41,568 nt of DNA from Flavobacterium sp. (GTDB lineage Bacteria > Bacteroidota > Bacteroidia > Flavobacteriales > Flavobacteriaceae). Below, piece by piece: positions 32,219 through 41,290 of this stretch; position 1 is the first letter of the stretch, and every line of letters starts with the position of its first letter. Where the stretch lies: NCBI GenBank assembly GCA_026390995.1, contig JAPLEX010000009.1, forward strand, positions 1 through 41,568, written 5' to 3'. Position numbers and translations under genes: made by a program. The notes under the pieces were generated by a model. The model was given only the letters and a program-made list of their open reading frames with translations. It made no database searches and was not told the origin of the DNA.

Positions 32219-32884
32219 CTATCTTTTTGTAAACCAATAATACATGAAATAGTAAGGGGCTATTTCAAGTGCGCAAAGATATAAAATAAAATAAAACAAC
32301 TTGCCTAGGAGCAAATTTTGATAATTTTTTAATGTTGCCAGATAGGTAATGAGGTTAATTCCTAAAATCACAAAAATCAGGGTGTTAAAAACAAAATTTG
32401 GGACAGCTGAGTTATAATACAACACCACATTTATGGGAAAAAGCAGCATGGCAATGTAGCTTCGGTAACTGGCTTTTTGCAAATTAAATTGCTCGGAAAA
32501 TTCTTCCATAGAAAAAGCGGTTCCGATAATTTTGTCAATTAAATATTTGCTCAAGACAAACACGCTGAGGTAAGTGATAATTTGAATGTATACTAGACCA
32601 TTAGTTTTGGTTGTATATCCGTATTGACTGCCTACTAATTGAATAAAAAAAGCAAAGGAAAGCATCTGTATGGCAAACAAAAGCAGTGTAAAACCACTCC
32701 ACAAGTGGGAGGAATCTCGGTAAACTTTGAGGTATTTATCAGAAACGATGAGGCGCATAAATTCTGCAAATCGGGATTCGAAAAGCGATTTACAAACAGC
32801 TATCAATGCCAGCGTCAATACAAATAAAAAAGTGGTCCAATCTGTGGATTCTAAGACTCTAGGATGTAAAGTTGCTGCGATCAT
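32219..32884 (-). CDS. DUF4271 family membrane protein
   Basis: This is a 221-residue polytopic membrane protein with about six hydrophobic helices, belonging to the Bacteroidota family DUF4271. Typical elements are FAEFMRLIVSDKYLKVYRDSSHLWSGF after the first helix and LIDKIIGTAFSMEEFSEQFNLQKASYRSYIAMLLFPINVVLYY in the middle. The function is unknown. I chose ATG 32884. A TAATTTTG (-7-like) on the minus strand at 32891-32898 is so close that transcription from it would be nearly leaderless, so the true promoter may be elsewhere. It is followed by the HemD-like gene, with which it is probably co-transcribed. Confidence 0.85.
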   Translation of the reverse strand: MIAATLHPRVLESTDWTTFLFVLTLALIAVCKSLFESRFAEFMRLIVSDKYLKVYRDSSHLWSGFTLLLFAIQMLSFAFFIQLVGSQYGYTTKTNGLVYIQIITYLSVFVLSKYLIDKIIGTAFSMEEFSEQFNLQKASYRSYIAMLLFPINVVLYYNSAVPNFVFNTLIFVILGINLITYLATLKNYQNLLLGKLFYFILYLCALEIAPYYFMYYWFTKR

Positions 32885-32991
32885 TGGTCGCAAAATTAGC
32901 AGAATTTTTCCGTAAACGGCCGTTCGTCTTGTTTTTCTTAGACACGGGATAGCTTTATTTTATTAGTGGATGGCATTTATTAACTTTTTAC

Positions 32992-33024
32992 TTGGAATCA
33001 ACTGCTATAAAAAGATTATTTTTG
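32992..33024 (+). promoter_or_regulatory. Promoter of the glycosyltransferase-pyrC operon
   Basis: TTG (32992-32994) and TATTTTTG (33017-33024), separated by 22 bases, match the Flavobacterium -33/-7 pattern. The start codon is 20 bases downstream. Confidence 0.65.
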
Positions 33025-33044
33025 GTCGCACATTCAGTTAGCCC

Positions 33045-33770
33045 ATGAGCGATAGCATCGTAATTATCCCCACGTACAACGAAATAGAAAATATCGAAAG
33101 CATGATTCGCACGGTGCTTACTTTGCCGCATGCGTTTGATTTGTTGCTCGTGGACGATGGCTCTCCAGATGGAACTGCAGCTAAAATTAAAGACCTTCAA
33201 CACGAATTTCCCAATCGACTATTTTTAGAAGAACGCCCAAAAAAAATGGGCTTGGGCACGGCCTATGTGCATGGATTTCGCTGGTCTTTGCAACGCTCGT
33301 ATGACTATATTTTTGAAATGGATGCCGATTTTTCGCACAATCCACATGATTTGATTAAATTGTACGAAGCCTGTCATTTTGGAACCGCCGATGTAGCCAT
33401 TGGCTCGCGCTATGTAACGGGTGTAAATGTGGTCAATTGGCCCTTGAGTCGGGTGTTATTGTCTTATTTTGCTTCGGTATATGTGCGTTGGATTACGGGC
33501 ATGCACATCCACGATGCCACCGCGGGATTTATTTGCTACAAAAGAACCCCCTTGTCCTCCATCGATTTATCGAAAATAAAATTTATTGGTTATGCCTTTC
33601 AAATCGAAATGAAATACCGTGCTTATGTAAAAAAACTCCACATTCAAGAAGTGCCCATCATCTTTACTGATCGCACCAAAGGACAATCCAAAATGAGTAA
33701 TGCCATCATCAAAGAAGCTATTTTTGGTGTAATATCCTTGCGCTTGCGCCACCTCATAAATCGATTATAA
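33045..33770 (+). CDS. Polyprenol monophosphomannose synthase-like glycosyltransferase (GT2, DPM1-type)
   Basis: This is a 241-residue cytoplasmic or membrane-associated family 2 glycosyltransferase of the dolichol/polyprenol-phosphate mannosyltransferase type. It opens with SIVIIPTYNEIENIESMI. It contains the nucleotide-binding VDDGSPDGT, the metal-binding EMDADFSHNP, IGSRYVTGVNVVNWPLSR and the acceptor-side region ATAGFICYKR. C-terminal VPIIFTDRTKGQSKMSN is also conserved. There is no C-terminal membrane domain, so it is the single-domain form. By family, it would transfer mannose from GDP-mannose to a polyprenyl phosphate. It is the first gene of an operon, separated by one base from pyrC. 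Confidence 0.9.
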   Translation: MSDSIVIIPTYNEIENIESMIRTVLTLPHAFDLLLVDDGSPDGTAAKIKDLQHEFPNRLFLEERPKKMGLGTAYVHGFRWSLQRSYDYIFEMDADFSHNPHDLIKLYEACHFGTADVAIGSRYVTGVNVVNWPLSRVLLSYFASVYVRWITGMHIHDATAGFICYKRTPLSSIDLSKIKFIGYAFQIEMKYRAYVKKLHIQEVPIIFTDRTKGQSKMSNAIIKEAIFGVISLRLRHLINRL

Positions 33771-33771
33771 T

Positions 33772-35112
33772 ATGCCTAATTTTCTCATCAAAAACGCTAC
33801 TATTTTTAACGAAGGCCAGTCGTTTGTTGCCGATGTATGGGTAGAAAACAATCAAATCCTCGCGGTGCAAGAAAATATAGTTCCGGCAGCAAATACCCAA
33901 GTTATTGACGCCACAGGCCTGTGGTTGTTGCCGGGTATTATCGATGATCAGGTGCATTTTAGAGAACCCGGACTCACCCACAAAGGCAACATTGCTTCAG
34001 AATCTCGTGCTGCAGTAGCCGGCGGAATTACCTCCTACATGGAGCAACCCAATACCTTTCCCAATGCGGTAACACAAGATTTACTCGAAGATAAATACCA
34101 AATTGCTGCTACACAATCCTATGCCAATTTTTCTTTTTTGATGGGCGGTACCAATGATAATTTGGAAGAGCTCTTGAAAACAAATCCTAAAAACGTAGCG
34201 GGTATCAAATTGTTTTTAGGCTCCTCTACAGGCAATATGCTGGTTGATAATCCCGAAGTATTGGAGCAAATATTTTCGTCAACTCCGCTCATCATTGATG
34301 TGCATTGCGAAGACGAAACCACCATTAAAACCAATTTGGCCCAATACAAAGAACAATACGGCGACGCCATTCCGGTTACCGCGCATCATTTGATACGTAG
34401 CACAGAGGCTTGTTATTTGTCGTCGTCAAAAGCAGTAGCCTTGGCCCAAAAAACAGGAGCACGTTTGCATGTTTTTCATTTGTCGACGGCAAAAGAAATG
34501 AGTTTGTTTCGCAACGATATCCCTTTGCAAGAAAAGAAAATTACCGCCGAAGTCTGTGTGCATCATTTGTGGTTTACCAATGACGACTATGCCGCCAAAG
34601 GCAACTTCATCAAATGGAATCCTGCCGTAAAAACTGCCGCTGATCGCGAGGCATTGTGGGAGGCACTCAATGACGACCGCATCGATGTGATTGCCACCGA
34701 TCATGCCCCACATACCCTCGAAGAAAAAAGCAAACCGTATACTGAGGCCCCTTCTGGCGGACCCTTGGTTCAACACGCCTTGGTGGCCATGCTAGAAGCC
34801 CATTTTCAAGGTAAAATAACAGTAGAAAAATTGGTACAAAAAATGGCGCACAACCCGGCCATTTTGTTTCAAATAGAAAAAAGAGGTTTCATTAAACCGG
34901 GCTATTTTGCCGATTTGGTATTGGTTCATCCAAACGATCCTTGGACAGTGAGCAAAGACAATATTTTATACCACTGCGGCTGGTCGCCTTTTGAAGGAAC
35001 TACTTTTAAAGCTAAAATTACCCATACCTTTGTTAACGGACATTTGGCCTATGCCAACGGCCAAGTGAGTGAAATTAAAGCAGGAAAACGATTATTGTTT
35101 GACCGAAAGTAA
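33772..35112 (+). CDS. pyrC: Dihydroorotase
   Basis: This amidohydrolase converts carbamoyl-aspartate to dihydroorotate in pyrimidine synthesis. The 446-residue length fits the long (class I) type. Seen in order are PGIIDDQVHFREPGLTHKG (metal site 1), GIKLFLGSSTG (site of the carboxylated lysine in the family), DVHCED, LHVFHLST and VIATDHAPHTLEEK (catalytic Asp). The first motif reads D-Q60-V-H62 instead of the common D-x-H-x-H, so one histidine ligand is replaced by Gln; I believe this is frequent in Bacteroidota. It is tightly coupled to the genes on both sides (1-base gaps). Assignment to dihydroorotase rather than allantoinase rests on overall motif wording. Confidence 0.9.
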   Translation: MPNFLIKNATIFNEGQSFVADVWVENNQILAVQENIVPAANTQVIDATGLWLLPGIIDDQVHFREPGLTHKGNIASESRAAVAGGITSYMEQPNTFPNAVTQDLLEDKYQIAATQSYANFSFLMGGTNDNLEELLKTNPKNVAGIKLFLGSSTGNMLVDNPEVLEQIFSSTPLIIDVHCEDETTIKTNLAQYKEQYGDAIPVTAHHLIRSTEACYLSSSKAVALAQKTGARLHVFHLSTAKEMSLFRNDIPLQEKKITAEVCVHHLWFTNDDYAAKGNFIKWNPAVKTAADREALWEALNDDRIDVIATDHAPHTLEEKSKPYTEAPSGGPLVQHALVAMLEAHFQGKITVEKLVQKMAHNPAILFQIEKRGFIKPGYFADLVLVHPNDPWTVSKDNILYHCGWSPFEGTTFKAKITHTFVNGHLAYANGQVSEIKAGKRLLFDRK

Positions 35113-35113
35113 A

Positions 35114-35485
35114 ATGAGAAAAATTTCAATAGTATTTGCACTAGCAATGAGTCTTGGGGCTTGTACAAACGGCCCTGAAAAACCAGAAAAATTCATTGAC
35201 GAAGACAAAATGATTTCAATTTTGTATGATGTGGCGGTGATCGATGCCATCAAGTCCTACAGCTTGAATACTACCCACGATTATTCGGTAAATACCTACG
35301 TATATATACAAAAAAAATACCAGGTGGACAGTTTGCAATTTGCACAAAACAACCACTATTATGCGGCTGATATGGTGCGGTATAAAAAAATGTTCGAAAA
35401 AGTAAATCAGCTACTAGAAGCCGAAAAGAAAAAATACGAAGCGGCGGTATTAAAAGCGGGAGATCAAAAATCTAAAGCAAATTAA
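35114..35485 (+). CDS. DUF4296 family lipoprotein
   Basis: This is a 123-residue exported lipoprotein. The signal ends at the lipobox SLGAC (C17), followed by a short linker and a helical DUF4296 domain (PEKFIDEDKMISILYDVAVIDAIKS...VNTYVYIQKKYQVDSLQFAQNNHYYAADMVRYKKMFEKVNQLL). The last 25 residues are Lys/Glu/Ala-rich and probably helical. DUF4296 is known from Bacteroidota with no assigned function. I chose ATG 35114 because it gives the lipoprotein signal, and it sits one base after the pyrC stop, in the same operon. The 3' end overlaps the convergent SDR gene by 4 bases. Confidence 0.85.
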   Translation: MRKISIVFALAMSLGACTNGPEKPEKFIDEDKMISILYDVAVIDAIKSYSLNTTHDYSVNTYVYIQKKYQVDSLQFAQNNHYYAADMVRYKKMFEKVNQLLEAEKKKYEAAVLKAGDQKSKAN

Positions 35486-36483
35486 ATTTTGGGATATACA
35501 CTTGCTATTTCCTGAATAACCTGCGAGACAGGGCTGAATCGAATACCCAACTCCTTTGAGATTTTTGCTGACGAATACTGCGTAGAATCAAATAAAGTTT
35601 GGGCCAATTGTTTGCTTAGCCTTCTTTTTTTTCCAAAAACAATTCCTACCAATGCTTCCACACGCCATGCTAAGGCAATCATCCACTTGTGAGTAACCAT
35701 CCATCGAATTGAAAATTTCAAGGCGGCGGCGATTTCTTTGAGTACAGCTTCATAGGTTTTGTTTTCGGAAACCAAGATGTATCGTTCGCCAGAAATTGCA
35801 CTTTCCATGAGTTGAATCATGGGTTGCACCACATCAGAAACGCTTATAAAACCAGTAGAGCCGCTGCTGTAAAACGGAAATTTTTGCGCCACTTTGGCAA
35901 ACAATTCTCCGCTGCCCGATTCCCAAAAATAAGGACCCAAAATCACTCCAGGATTTACAATCACAACCGCTAGCCCTTCTTGATAGCCGCGCCAAATTTC
36001 CATTTCGGCACCGTATTTGGATATGGCATAATCGGTGTGCGGCAACTCTGGATTCCATTCATGGGTTTCGTCGCAAGGCAATGTTGGTAAAGGAGAAACA
36101 CCAATAGTTGCTATTGAACTCACAAAACAAAGTTTTTCTACCCCGTGTGCCAAGCATAGGTTTACCACATTGGCGGTCCCTTCAATATTGATTTTACGCA
36201 ACAGCTCTTCGTCTGCGGGATCAAACGAGATCAAGCCGGCGCAGTGATAAACTTGAGTTATTTCTTGAAAGGCAATTTCCAATTGAGGTAGATTGGTGAT
36301 GTCGGCTTGTACCCAATCAATTTGCGCAAACAAAGAAGGTTTATGCTCCATTTCAAAAAGCACTTTGGTTTTTGAAATGGATGTTGCGTTGCGGTAAATA
36401 GCACGAACCGTTTGCTTTTTTTCAAGCAAATGGATCAGGAGATGAGCCCCTACTAAACCGGTGGCACCCGTGACTAAAATCAT
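35482..36483 (-). CDS. NAD-dependent epimerase/dehydratase family protein (extended SDR)
   Basis: This is a 333-residue extended short-chain dehydrogenase/reductase. The Rossmann motif is [12 protein letters not shown] (G6-x2-G9-x2-G12). [10 protein letters not shown] carries the catalytic Ser position, and [10 protein letters not shown] gives Y152-x3-K156. [20 protein letters not shown] and [16 protein letters not shown] follow in the substrate domain. The wording resembles dihydroflavonol-4-reductase-like or 3-beta-hydroxysteroid dehydrogenase-like members often found in Bacteroidota; the substrate is unknown. It is transcribed alone, divergent from tyrS. Confidence 0.88.
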   Translation of the reverse strand: MILVTGATGLVGAHLLIHLLEKKQTVRAIYRNATSISKTKVLFEMEHKPSLFAQIDWVQADITNLPQLEIAFQEITQVYHCAGLISFDPADEELLRKINIEGTANVVNLCLAHGVEKLCFVSSIATIGVSPLPTLPCDETHEWNPELPHTDYAISKYGAEMEIWRGYQEGLAVVIVNPGVILGPYFWESGSGELFAKVAQKFPFYSSGSTGFISVSDVVQPMIQLMESAISGERYILVSENKTYEAVLKEIAAALKFSIRWMVTHKWMIALAWRVEALVGIVFGKKRRLSKQLAQTLFDSTQYSSAKISKELGIRFSPVSQVIQEIASVYPKI

Positions 36484-36550
36484 GCGGTAAAGATAACGAG
36501 TTTGGCCTATTTTTTACCCGAATTCCATTTTCAAATTATGCAATTAAACC

Positions 36551-36558
36551 TATATTTG
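36551..36558 (+). promoter_or_regulatory. Candidate -7 box for tyrS
   Basis: TATATTTG matches TAnnTTTG, 17 bases before the ATG at 36576. No TTG is at the ideal upstream distance. Confidence 0.5.
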
Positions 36559-36575
36559 CGCAAATCCTTAACCGA

Positions 36576-37883
36576 ATGGAAAACCTAATTGCAGAATTGC
36601 AATGGCGTGGCTTAGTGCACGACATGATGCCTGGTACAGAAGAACAATTACTCAAAGAATCAACCCCTACCTATATTGGGTTTGATCCCACTTCAGATTC
36701 CTTGCACATTGGCAGTTTAGTGCCCATTATTTTGTTGGTGCATTTGCAAAAATTTGGCCACAAACCCATAGCTTTAGTAGGTGGTGCTACCGGTATGATA
36801 GGCGATCCATCCGGAAAATCAGACGAACGCAATTTGCTGGACGAAGCGACACTTAACCACAATGTAAATGGCATTAAAGCAGTTTTGGGTCGGTTTTTAG
36901 ATTTCAATGCCCAAGGACCGAATGCTCCCATTTTAGTGAATAATTACGATTGGATGAAGACTTTTTCCTTCATCGATTTTGCCCGCGAAGTAGGAAAACG
37001 CATTACTGTAAACTACATGATGGCCAAAGATTCGGTAAAGAAACGCTTGTCGGGCGAAGGCGAAGGGATGTCGTTTACCGAGTTTACTTACCAATTGATT
37101 CAGGGATACGATTTTTATTATTTGCACAAACACTACGCCTGTTTACTGCAAATGGGTGGCAGTGATCAATGGGGAAATATCACTACGGGCACCGAGTTGG
37201 TGCGCAGAATGAATGCCGACAATTCGGGAGATGGCGCCAAAGCCTATGCCATGACCTGTCCATTGGTAACCAAAGCCGACGGTTCTAAATTTGGCAAATC
37301 AGAAGGCGGAAACGTGTGGCTTACTACCGACAAAACCTCGGTGTATAAATTTTACCAGTTTTGGATCAACACCACCGATGTGGATGCCGAGAAATACATA
37401 AAACTATTTACGTTTTTAGATCAAGCTACCGTAAATCAATTGATAGCTGACCACCAAGATGCTCCGCATTTGCGTATTCTACAAAAACGATTGGCCGAAG
37501 AAGTAACAGTTTTTGTGCACGGCAGTGAAGCCTTAAACAAAGCCATTCAAGCTTCGGGAATTTTGTTTGGAAACGCCTCCTCCGATGATCTGAAAGCCTT
37601 GGATACGGAAACTTTCTTAGAGGTTTTTGAAGGCGTCCCACAGGCTGAGATTGCCCTAGCAGAACTAGAAAGCGGCTTGGATATCGTAACCGTGTTGAAC
37701 GAGAAAACCGGTTTTTTAAAATCAAATGGGGAAGCGCGACGTGCCTTGACCGAAAATTCGATTGCCGTAAACCGAGAAAAAGTAACCGAAGATTATAAGG
37801 TGACCGCTCAGGATCTAATTAACAATCAATTTGTATTGTTGCAACGCGGCAAAAAGAACTACTTTATTGTGCGCGTGGTCTAG
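36576..37883 (+). CDS. tyrS: Tyrosyl-tRNA synthetase
   Basis: This class I synthetase charges tRNA-Tyr. The 435-residue protein has the HIGH-type motif in [15 protein letters not shown] (about 44-47) and [20 protein letters not shown]. The tyrosine and tRNA site regions [16 protein letters not shown] and [22 protein letters not shown] are present. The KMSKS-type loop is [17 protein letters not shown] (near 238), and a C-terminal S4 RNA-binding domain follows (about 370-435, [22 protein letters not shown]). This is the bacterial TyrRS subclass with the KFGKS signature. It has its own promoter and ends 7 bases from the convergent LuxE-like gene. Confidence 0.97.
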   Translation: MENLIAELQWRGLVHDMMPGTEEQLLKESTPTYIGFDPTSDSLHIGSLVPIILLVHLQKFGHKPIALVGGATGMIGDPSGKSDERNLLDEATLNHNVNGIKAVLGRFLDFNAQGPNAPILVNNYDWMKTFSFIDFAREVGKRITVNYMMAKDSVKKRLSGEGEGMSFTEFTYQLIQGYDFYYLHKHYACLLQMGGSDQWGNITTGTELVRRMNADNSGDGAKAYAMTCPLVTKADGSKFGKSEGGNVWLTTDKTSVYKFYQFWINTTDVDAEKYIKLFTFLDQATVNQLIADHQDAPHLRILQKRLAEEVTVFVHGSEALNKAIQASGILFGNASSDDLKALDTETFLEVFEGVPQAEIALAELESGLDIVTVLNEKTGFLKSNGEARRALTENSIAVNREKVTEDYKVTAQDLINNQFVLLQRGKKNYFIVRVV

Positions 37884-37890
37884 CCTTTGA

Positions 37891-38871
37891 TTAAATCACC
37901 ATTAAATTACAACCTCGAATGTCGCTGGCGTCAAATCGGCCCAGGACTTCAAAGCTGCCATTGTCGTATTTTTTCCCCAAATCTTGTGTAGCGATAAACG
38001 CGCAAGAATTATAATTAGCCAAATCAATCACGTTGATGCCGCCGGTTTTGCCGTTAGCCACATACGTCATGGCATCTTCGGTATCGCTTAGGTGAACTTG
38101 CATCCAAGGGGGACATTCAAAAACCCCATTGCCCAGAGAATAGGCCTGTGACAATAATTCGGTCATGCCGTATTCTGAATGTATGGTCGATACGCCAAAT
38201 CCATGGCAAAGCTGCTCGTGCAATTCTTCTCGGATGAGTTCTTTGCGTTTGCCTTTCATGCCGCCCGTTTCCATTATAATGGTGTTTTTTAACTGGAAAG
38301 ACTGCTGTTCGATGAGGTCTAATAAAGCATAGGTAACGCCAATTAATAAGACGTTTTCACCAGACTCATCCAGCCGAATTAAGGTTTGTATGAGCTCATC
38401 GTAGTTGTGCAAATAGAAGCCCGAAGCGGCCTTGTTTGATTTAGCAATCAAATCTTTCACCATATAAATTAACGAAGAGTCGTCGCGCTCCAGGTAGGAG
38501 GGCAATAGCGCCAACACCGTATAATTTTCGATGTCGCCATAAAATTGGGCAAAACAATTCAAGTAACTTGCTTCATATAGGGATAAATCACTCACGTGGT
38601 GCTGACTAGTATTCATGCCAGTGGTGCCACTACTTTGAAAAGTAAGCGCAACAGGAGCCTCGCCGCTAATAATCGGATGGGTTTTAAAAAAGGAAATGGG
38701 CAAAAACGGAATATCGGCGATTCTTGAAACCGATTGCTTGTCGGCTTTGACTAATGTGCACCACTGTTGATACACCGGATTATGATCGTATTGGTGCCGA
38801 AAGATCTTGAGCGCTATCTTTTCAAATTGCTTTTGGTTATAAATCGAAAAAATATCGGGAGCTGTAGTCAC
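37891..38871 (-). CDS. LuxE/acyl-protein synthetase-like protein
   Basis: This is a 326-residue protein of the acyl-protein synthetase (LuxE, PF04443) group within the adenylate-forming superfamily. Characteristic segments are IPFLPISFFKTHPI near the N-terminus, the Ser/Thr/Gly-rich nucleotide-loop LTFQSSGTTGMNTSQHHV, and YTVLALLPSYLERDDSSLIYMVKDLI. The C-terminal adenylate-site STIHSEYGMTELLSQAYS follows. LuxE activates fatty acids in luminescent bacteria, but homologues in flavobacteria occur without lux genes, often near envelope or polysaccharide genes. Here the neighbours are tyrS and T9SS cargo, so the substrate remains open. The -7 box TATATTTG lies at 38892-38899. Confidence 0.82.
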   Translation of the reverse strand: MTTAPDIFSIYNQKQFEKIALKIFRHQYDHNPVYQQWCTLVKADKQSVSRIADIPFLPISFFKTHPIISGEAPVALTFQSSGTTGMNTSQHHVSDLSLYEASYLNCFAQFYGDIENYTVLALLPSYLERDDSSLIYMVKDLIAKSNKAASGFYLHNYDELIQTLIRLDESGENVLLIGVTYALLDLIEQQSFQLKNTIIMETGGMKGKRKELIREELHEQLCHGFGVSTIHSEYGMTELLSQAYSLGNGVFECPPWMQVHLSDTEDAMTYVANGKTGGINVIDLANYNSCAFIATQDLGKKYDNGSFEVLGRFDASDIRGCNLMVI

Positions 38872-38891
38872 AATGATCTATTTAACAGGTG

Positions 38892-38899
38892 CAAATATA
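38892..38899 (-). promoter_or_regulatory. Candidate -7 box for the LuxE-like gene
   Basis: The minus strand reads TATATTTG (TAnnTTTG), 20 bases upstream of the ATG at 38871 and just after the terminator of the upstream gene. Confidence 0.5.
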
Positions 38900-38918
38900 C
38901 GCAAGCTAACGCCTAAAA

Positions 38919-38952
38919 CTAAAAAAGCTCCACAATCAGTGGAGCTTTTACT
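38919..38952 (-). terminator. Rho-independent terminator after the large T9SS cargo gene
   Basis: An 11-bp stem AAAAGCTCCAC (38923-38933) / GTGGAGCTTTT (38939-38949) with a 5-base loop gives a T-rich tail on the minus strand. It lies 20 bases past the stop of the 38970-40673 gene. Confidence 0.85.
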
Positions 38953-38969
38953 AGGTATAGCGGAAGTAG

Positions 38970-40673
38970 TTATTCTACAACCAATTTTTGTGTAGCGGTT
39001 TTACCAGCTTCAGTAATTTTAATTACATAGATTCCAGCTTGTAAAGTGCTTACGTCAATGTTGTTTTCGTTGGTTACCGTTCCTAAAACTTGTTTGCCAA
39101 TCACATCATAGATCGCAATCGCTTTCATGGAATTTGTTGCCGTTTCAACAACTAATCTGCCATTTTTAACAGGATTTGGATATACTTTTAATCCGCTAAT
39201 CACAGGAGCATTTACCGATAATAAACCTTGAACAGTTGTGTTTACGCGCAACTCATCCATAATCATAGTTGGTGTTTTTGTGTCAGTGTCTTGACGAATG
39301 ATAAACCCACCTAAATCAGTTAAGGCTAATGCCGGAGTTGAAGTTAAGGAAGCTGGAGTTGAAGCGTTAAAGGTGCTTAAATCAGGATTGATCCAAGCGC
39401 TCAATACATTGGTTCCAAAGTCATAACCCATTACAATAAATACAATCTCTCCGGTATTGCGTAAAGTTGCGTCATAATTGGTAGTCACGTTCAAGGTGTC
39501 AAAACCTAATTGGTATTGGGTTCCATTTTTCTTGAAAAACATTCTGGCTTTGTATCCTTTTGCTGCATCGGTTAGTCCTGCAAAATAGGTCTCTGTTAAA
39601 TCGACAGTCACGTTAGCCATGTCAGTAATGTTTACCATAAAAGAAGCATAAACTGTACCGGCAGAAGTAGCCGTAAACGGAGTAAAACAATCGATCCCAG
39701 CACCGGTAAAGGTGATAGAGTTTCCGCTCACATTAGGGAAATTAGCATAATTTAAGTTTCCAGCAGCCACTAAAATAGCATCTCCGGAATTTAGGTTGTT
39801 CCATTTTTGTGAATTACCTAAGTTACTTCCAACAGGGTATGTAAAAGGCTCGGTGTAAGGCAATGTATTAATTGGTTTACATTCGGGCGAATTGATTGCT
39901 GCAGACAAATTACATGTACCACCAATAACATTAACATTAACTGAAGCGCCTTCGGCAATTCCACTTATGATTATGTTACCAGCTGAAAGTAAAGACGGAT
40001 TGTCTCCGCCAATTATTCCTGTATTAGTAACAATATTATAAACGGCATTTCCACCACCTGTATAAGGAATGGTAGCGGTATACGTATCGGTTCCTAAGGT
40101 ATACATATCACAAACAGTAGTAACTGTTCCCAAAGTCAAGGTACATGATGCAGAAACACTGCTTAGTTTTACGTCATCAATACGATATTGTAAAGTGGTA
40201 GCTGATTTAAAACGGATGGAAAGCGTGGCAGATGACGGAATAACTCCACCGCTAATGGTTGCTAAACTCCATCCTATTGCGGTTGGAGTATAATTGATTG
40301 ATGTCCAGTTTGTAGCGTCTGTGCTCACTTCAACAGTAAGTACGTTACTTACATTTGTTGGTGTGTTTACCCCAAAACTAAGTTGTAAATCACCAGCAGC
40401 AAAAGCAGATGAATTAATTCCATCAATTTGAAAAAATTCATCAATTGCATTGATAAAAATGTTTCCATTTCCTGAGGCTCCATTATATCCAAATGATGTA
40501 ACTGTAGCACGCGCATCTGCGGTACCAGTGTAGATTATTGGAGATGAGTTTTGAAATACATGTGCGCTAATAGCTGTAGTACCAACTGGTATCCCCATGT
40601 TTTCAGTGTAAAAGGTCTGTGCAAAAGACAGCGTGCTAAACACTAATGAAACAATAAAGTAGAGTTTTTTCAT
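38970..40673 (-). CDS. Secreted protein with T9SS type A C-terminal sorting domain
   Basis: This is a 567-residue exported protein. A signal peptide (MKKLYFIVSLVFSTLSFAQ) is followed by beta-rich extracellular modules. The first (about 20-180) resembles a jelly-roll (TFYTENMGIPVGTTAISAHVFQN...DDVKLSSVSASC). A spacer with Cys pairs (CTLTLGTVTTVCD, GGTCNLSAAINSPEC) comes next. A second sandwich (about 270-480, LPYTEPFTYPVGSNLGNSQKW) resembles laminin-G or LTD-like folds. The last 75 residues are the type IX sorting domain (LKVYPNPVKNGRLVVE...AIAIYDVIGKQV...LQAGIYVIKI...QKLVVE), so the protein crosses the outer membrane by T9SS and is secreted or surface-attached. No catalytic motif is seen; adhesion is a guess. 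Start ATG 40673 is set by the signal peptide. Confidence 0.85.
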   Translation of the reverse strand: MKKLYFIVSLVFSTLSFAQTFYTENMGIPVGTTAISAHVFQNSSPIIYTGTADARATVTSFGYNGASGNGNIFINAIDEFFQIDGINSSAFAAGDLQLSFGVNTPTNVSNVLTVEVSTDATNWTSINYTPTAIGWSLATISGGVIPSSATLSIRFKSATTLQYRIDDVKLSSVSASCTLTLGTVTTVCDMYTLGTDTYTATIPYTGGGNAVYNIVTNTGIIGGDNPSLLSAGNIIISGIAEGASVNVNVIGGTCNLSAAINSPECKPINTLPYTEPFTYPVGSNLGNSQKWNNLNSGDAILVAAGNLNYANFPNVSGNSITFTGAGIDCFTPFTATSAGTVYASFMVNITDMANVTVDLTETYFAGLTDAAKGYKARMFFKKNGTQYQLGFDTLNVTTNYDATLRNTGEIVFIVMGYDFGTNVLSAWINPDLSTFNASTPASLTSTPALALTDLGGFIIRQDTDTKTPTMIMDELRVNTTVQGLLSVNAPVISGLKVYPNPVKNGRLVVETATNSMKAIAIYDVIGKQVLGTVTNENNIDVSTLQAGIYVIKITEAGKTATQKLVVE

Positions 40674-40701
40674 TTCTATGAAATTTTTAAAAATTAGACG
40701 A

Positions 40702-40709
40702 CAAAGATA
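40702..40709 (-). promoter_or_regulatory. Candidate -7 box for the large T9SS cargo gene
   Basis: The minus strand reads TATCTTTG, matching TAnnTTTG, 28 bases before the start codon. Confidence 0.45.
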
Positions 40710-40780
40710 ATAACAATTTCTATATGGGATAGAAAATTGCATTAATAAAAAACCAATAAATTGTTGTGTTTTGAAATAGA

Positions 40781-41101
40781 CTATTTGATAATCAACTTTC
40801 TAGTAGTGGTAACCTCACCTTCGCGAAGTTTGATGATGTATACACCAGGGAGTAAATTAGCCAGCGAAATCTCTTTGGAAGAGACGGTGTTTTGAAAAAC
40901 TTTTTTACCTAATACATCAAAAATGATGACTTCTTTGTCTAAAGAAGTTTTAGAAGTCAGGTATATTTTTCCGTTGTTCACCGGATTGGGGTAAAAACTC
41001 AATCCTTCGGCAACACCGGGTTGCAGTTTGTTTTCTTGAGCAAACCCTGCAAAAGCGCCAGTTAGCAAAAGTAGAAGGATTAAAAAAATATTTTTAGCCA
41101 T
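40781..41101 (-). CDS. Minimal T9SS cargo: signal peptide plus type A sorting domain only
   Basis: The 106-residue product has a signal peptide (MAKNIFLILLLLLTGAFAGFA, predicted cut before QEN) and a linker of about 12 residues (NKLQPGVAEG). A complete type A sorting domain follows: LSFYPNPVNNGKIYL, EVIIFDVLGKKVF, LANLLPGVYIIKLREG and the terminal TTRKLIIK. There is no passenger domain in between, so the mature protein is essentially the sorting domain. Type A domains direct export through the T9SS and are normally cleaved off. A function as decoy, regulator or small surface protein cannot be decided from sequence. Start ATG 41101 gives the signal peptide; its -7 box is at 41120-41127. The next gene on this strand is the larger T9SS cargo. 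Confidence 0.82.
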   Translation of the reverse strand: MAKNIFLILLLLLTGAFAGFAQENKLQPGVAEGLSFYPNPVNNGKIYLTSKTSLDKEVIIFDVLGKKVFQNTVSSKEISLANLLPGVYIIKLREGEVTTTRKLIIK

Positions 41102-41119
41102 GGGAAAAATTAATTGGGT

Positions 41120-41127
41120 CAAATATA
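41120..41127 (-). promoter_or_regulatory. Candidate -7 box for the minimal T9SS cargo gene
   Basis: The minus strand reads TATATTTG, 18 bases before the ATG at 41101, matching TAnnTTTG. Confidence 0.5.
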
Positions 41128-41290
41128 TAAAATTAAGTGTTAACGCAGGATGAGTTGGGCGTTTTTTTACATTCTACAAAACTTGTGACTTTGTTATCAA
41201 ATGGTTACAAGATTAAATTACTGTTAAGCACAATAGGCAACTTGTATAATATGTATATTTACACTCACTAAAAAGCAATTTTGACTTCCC

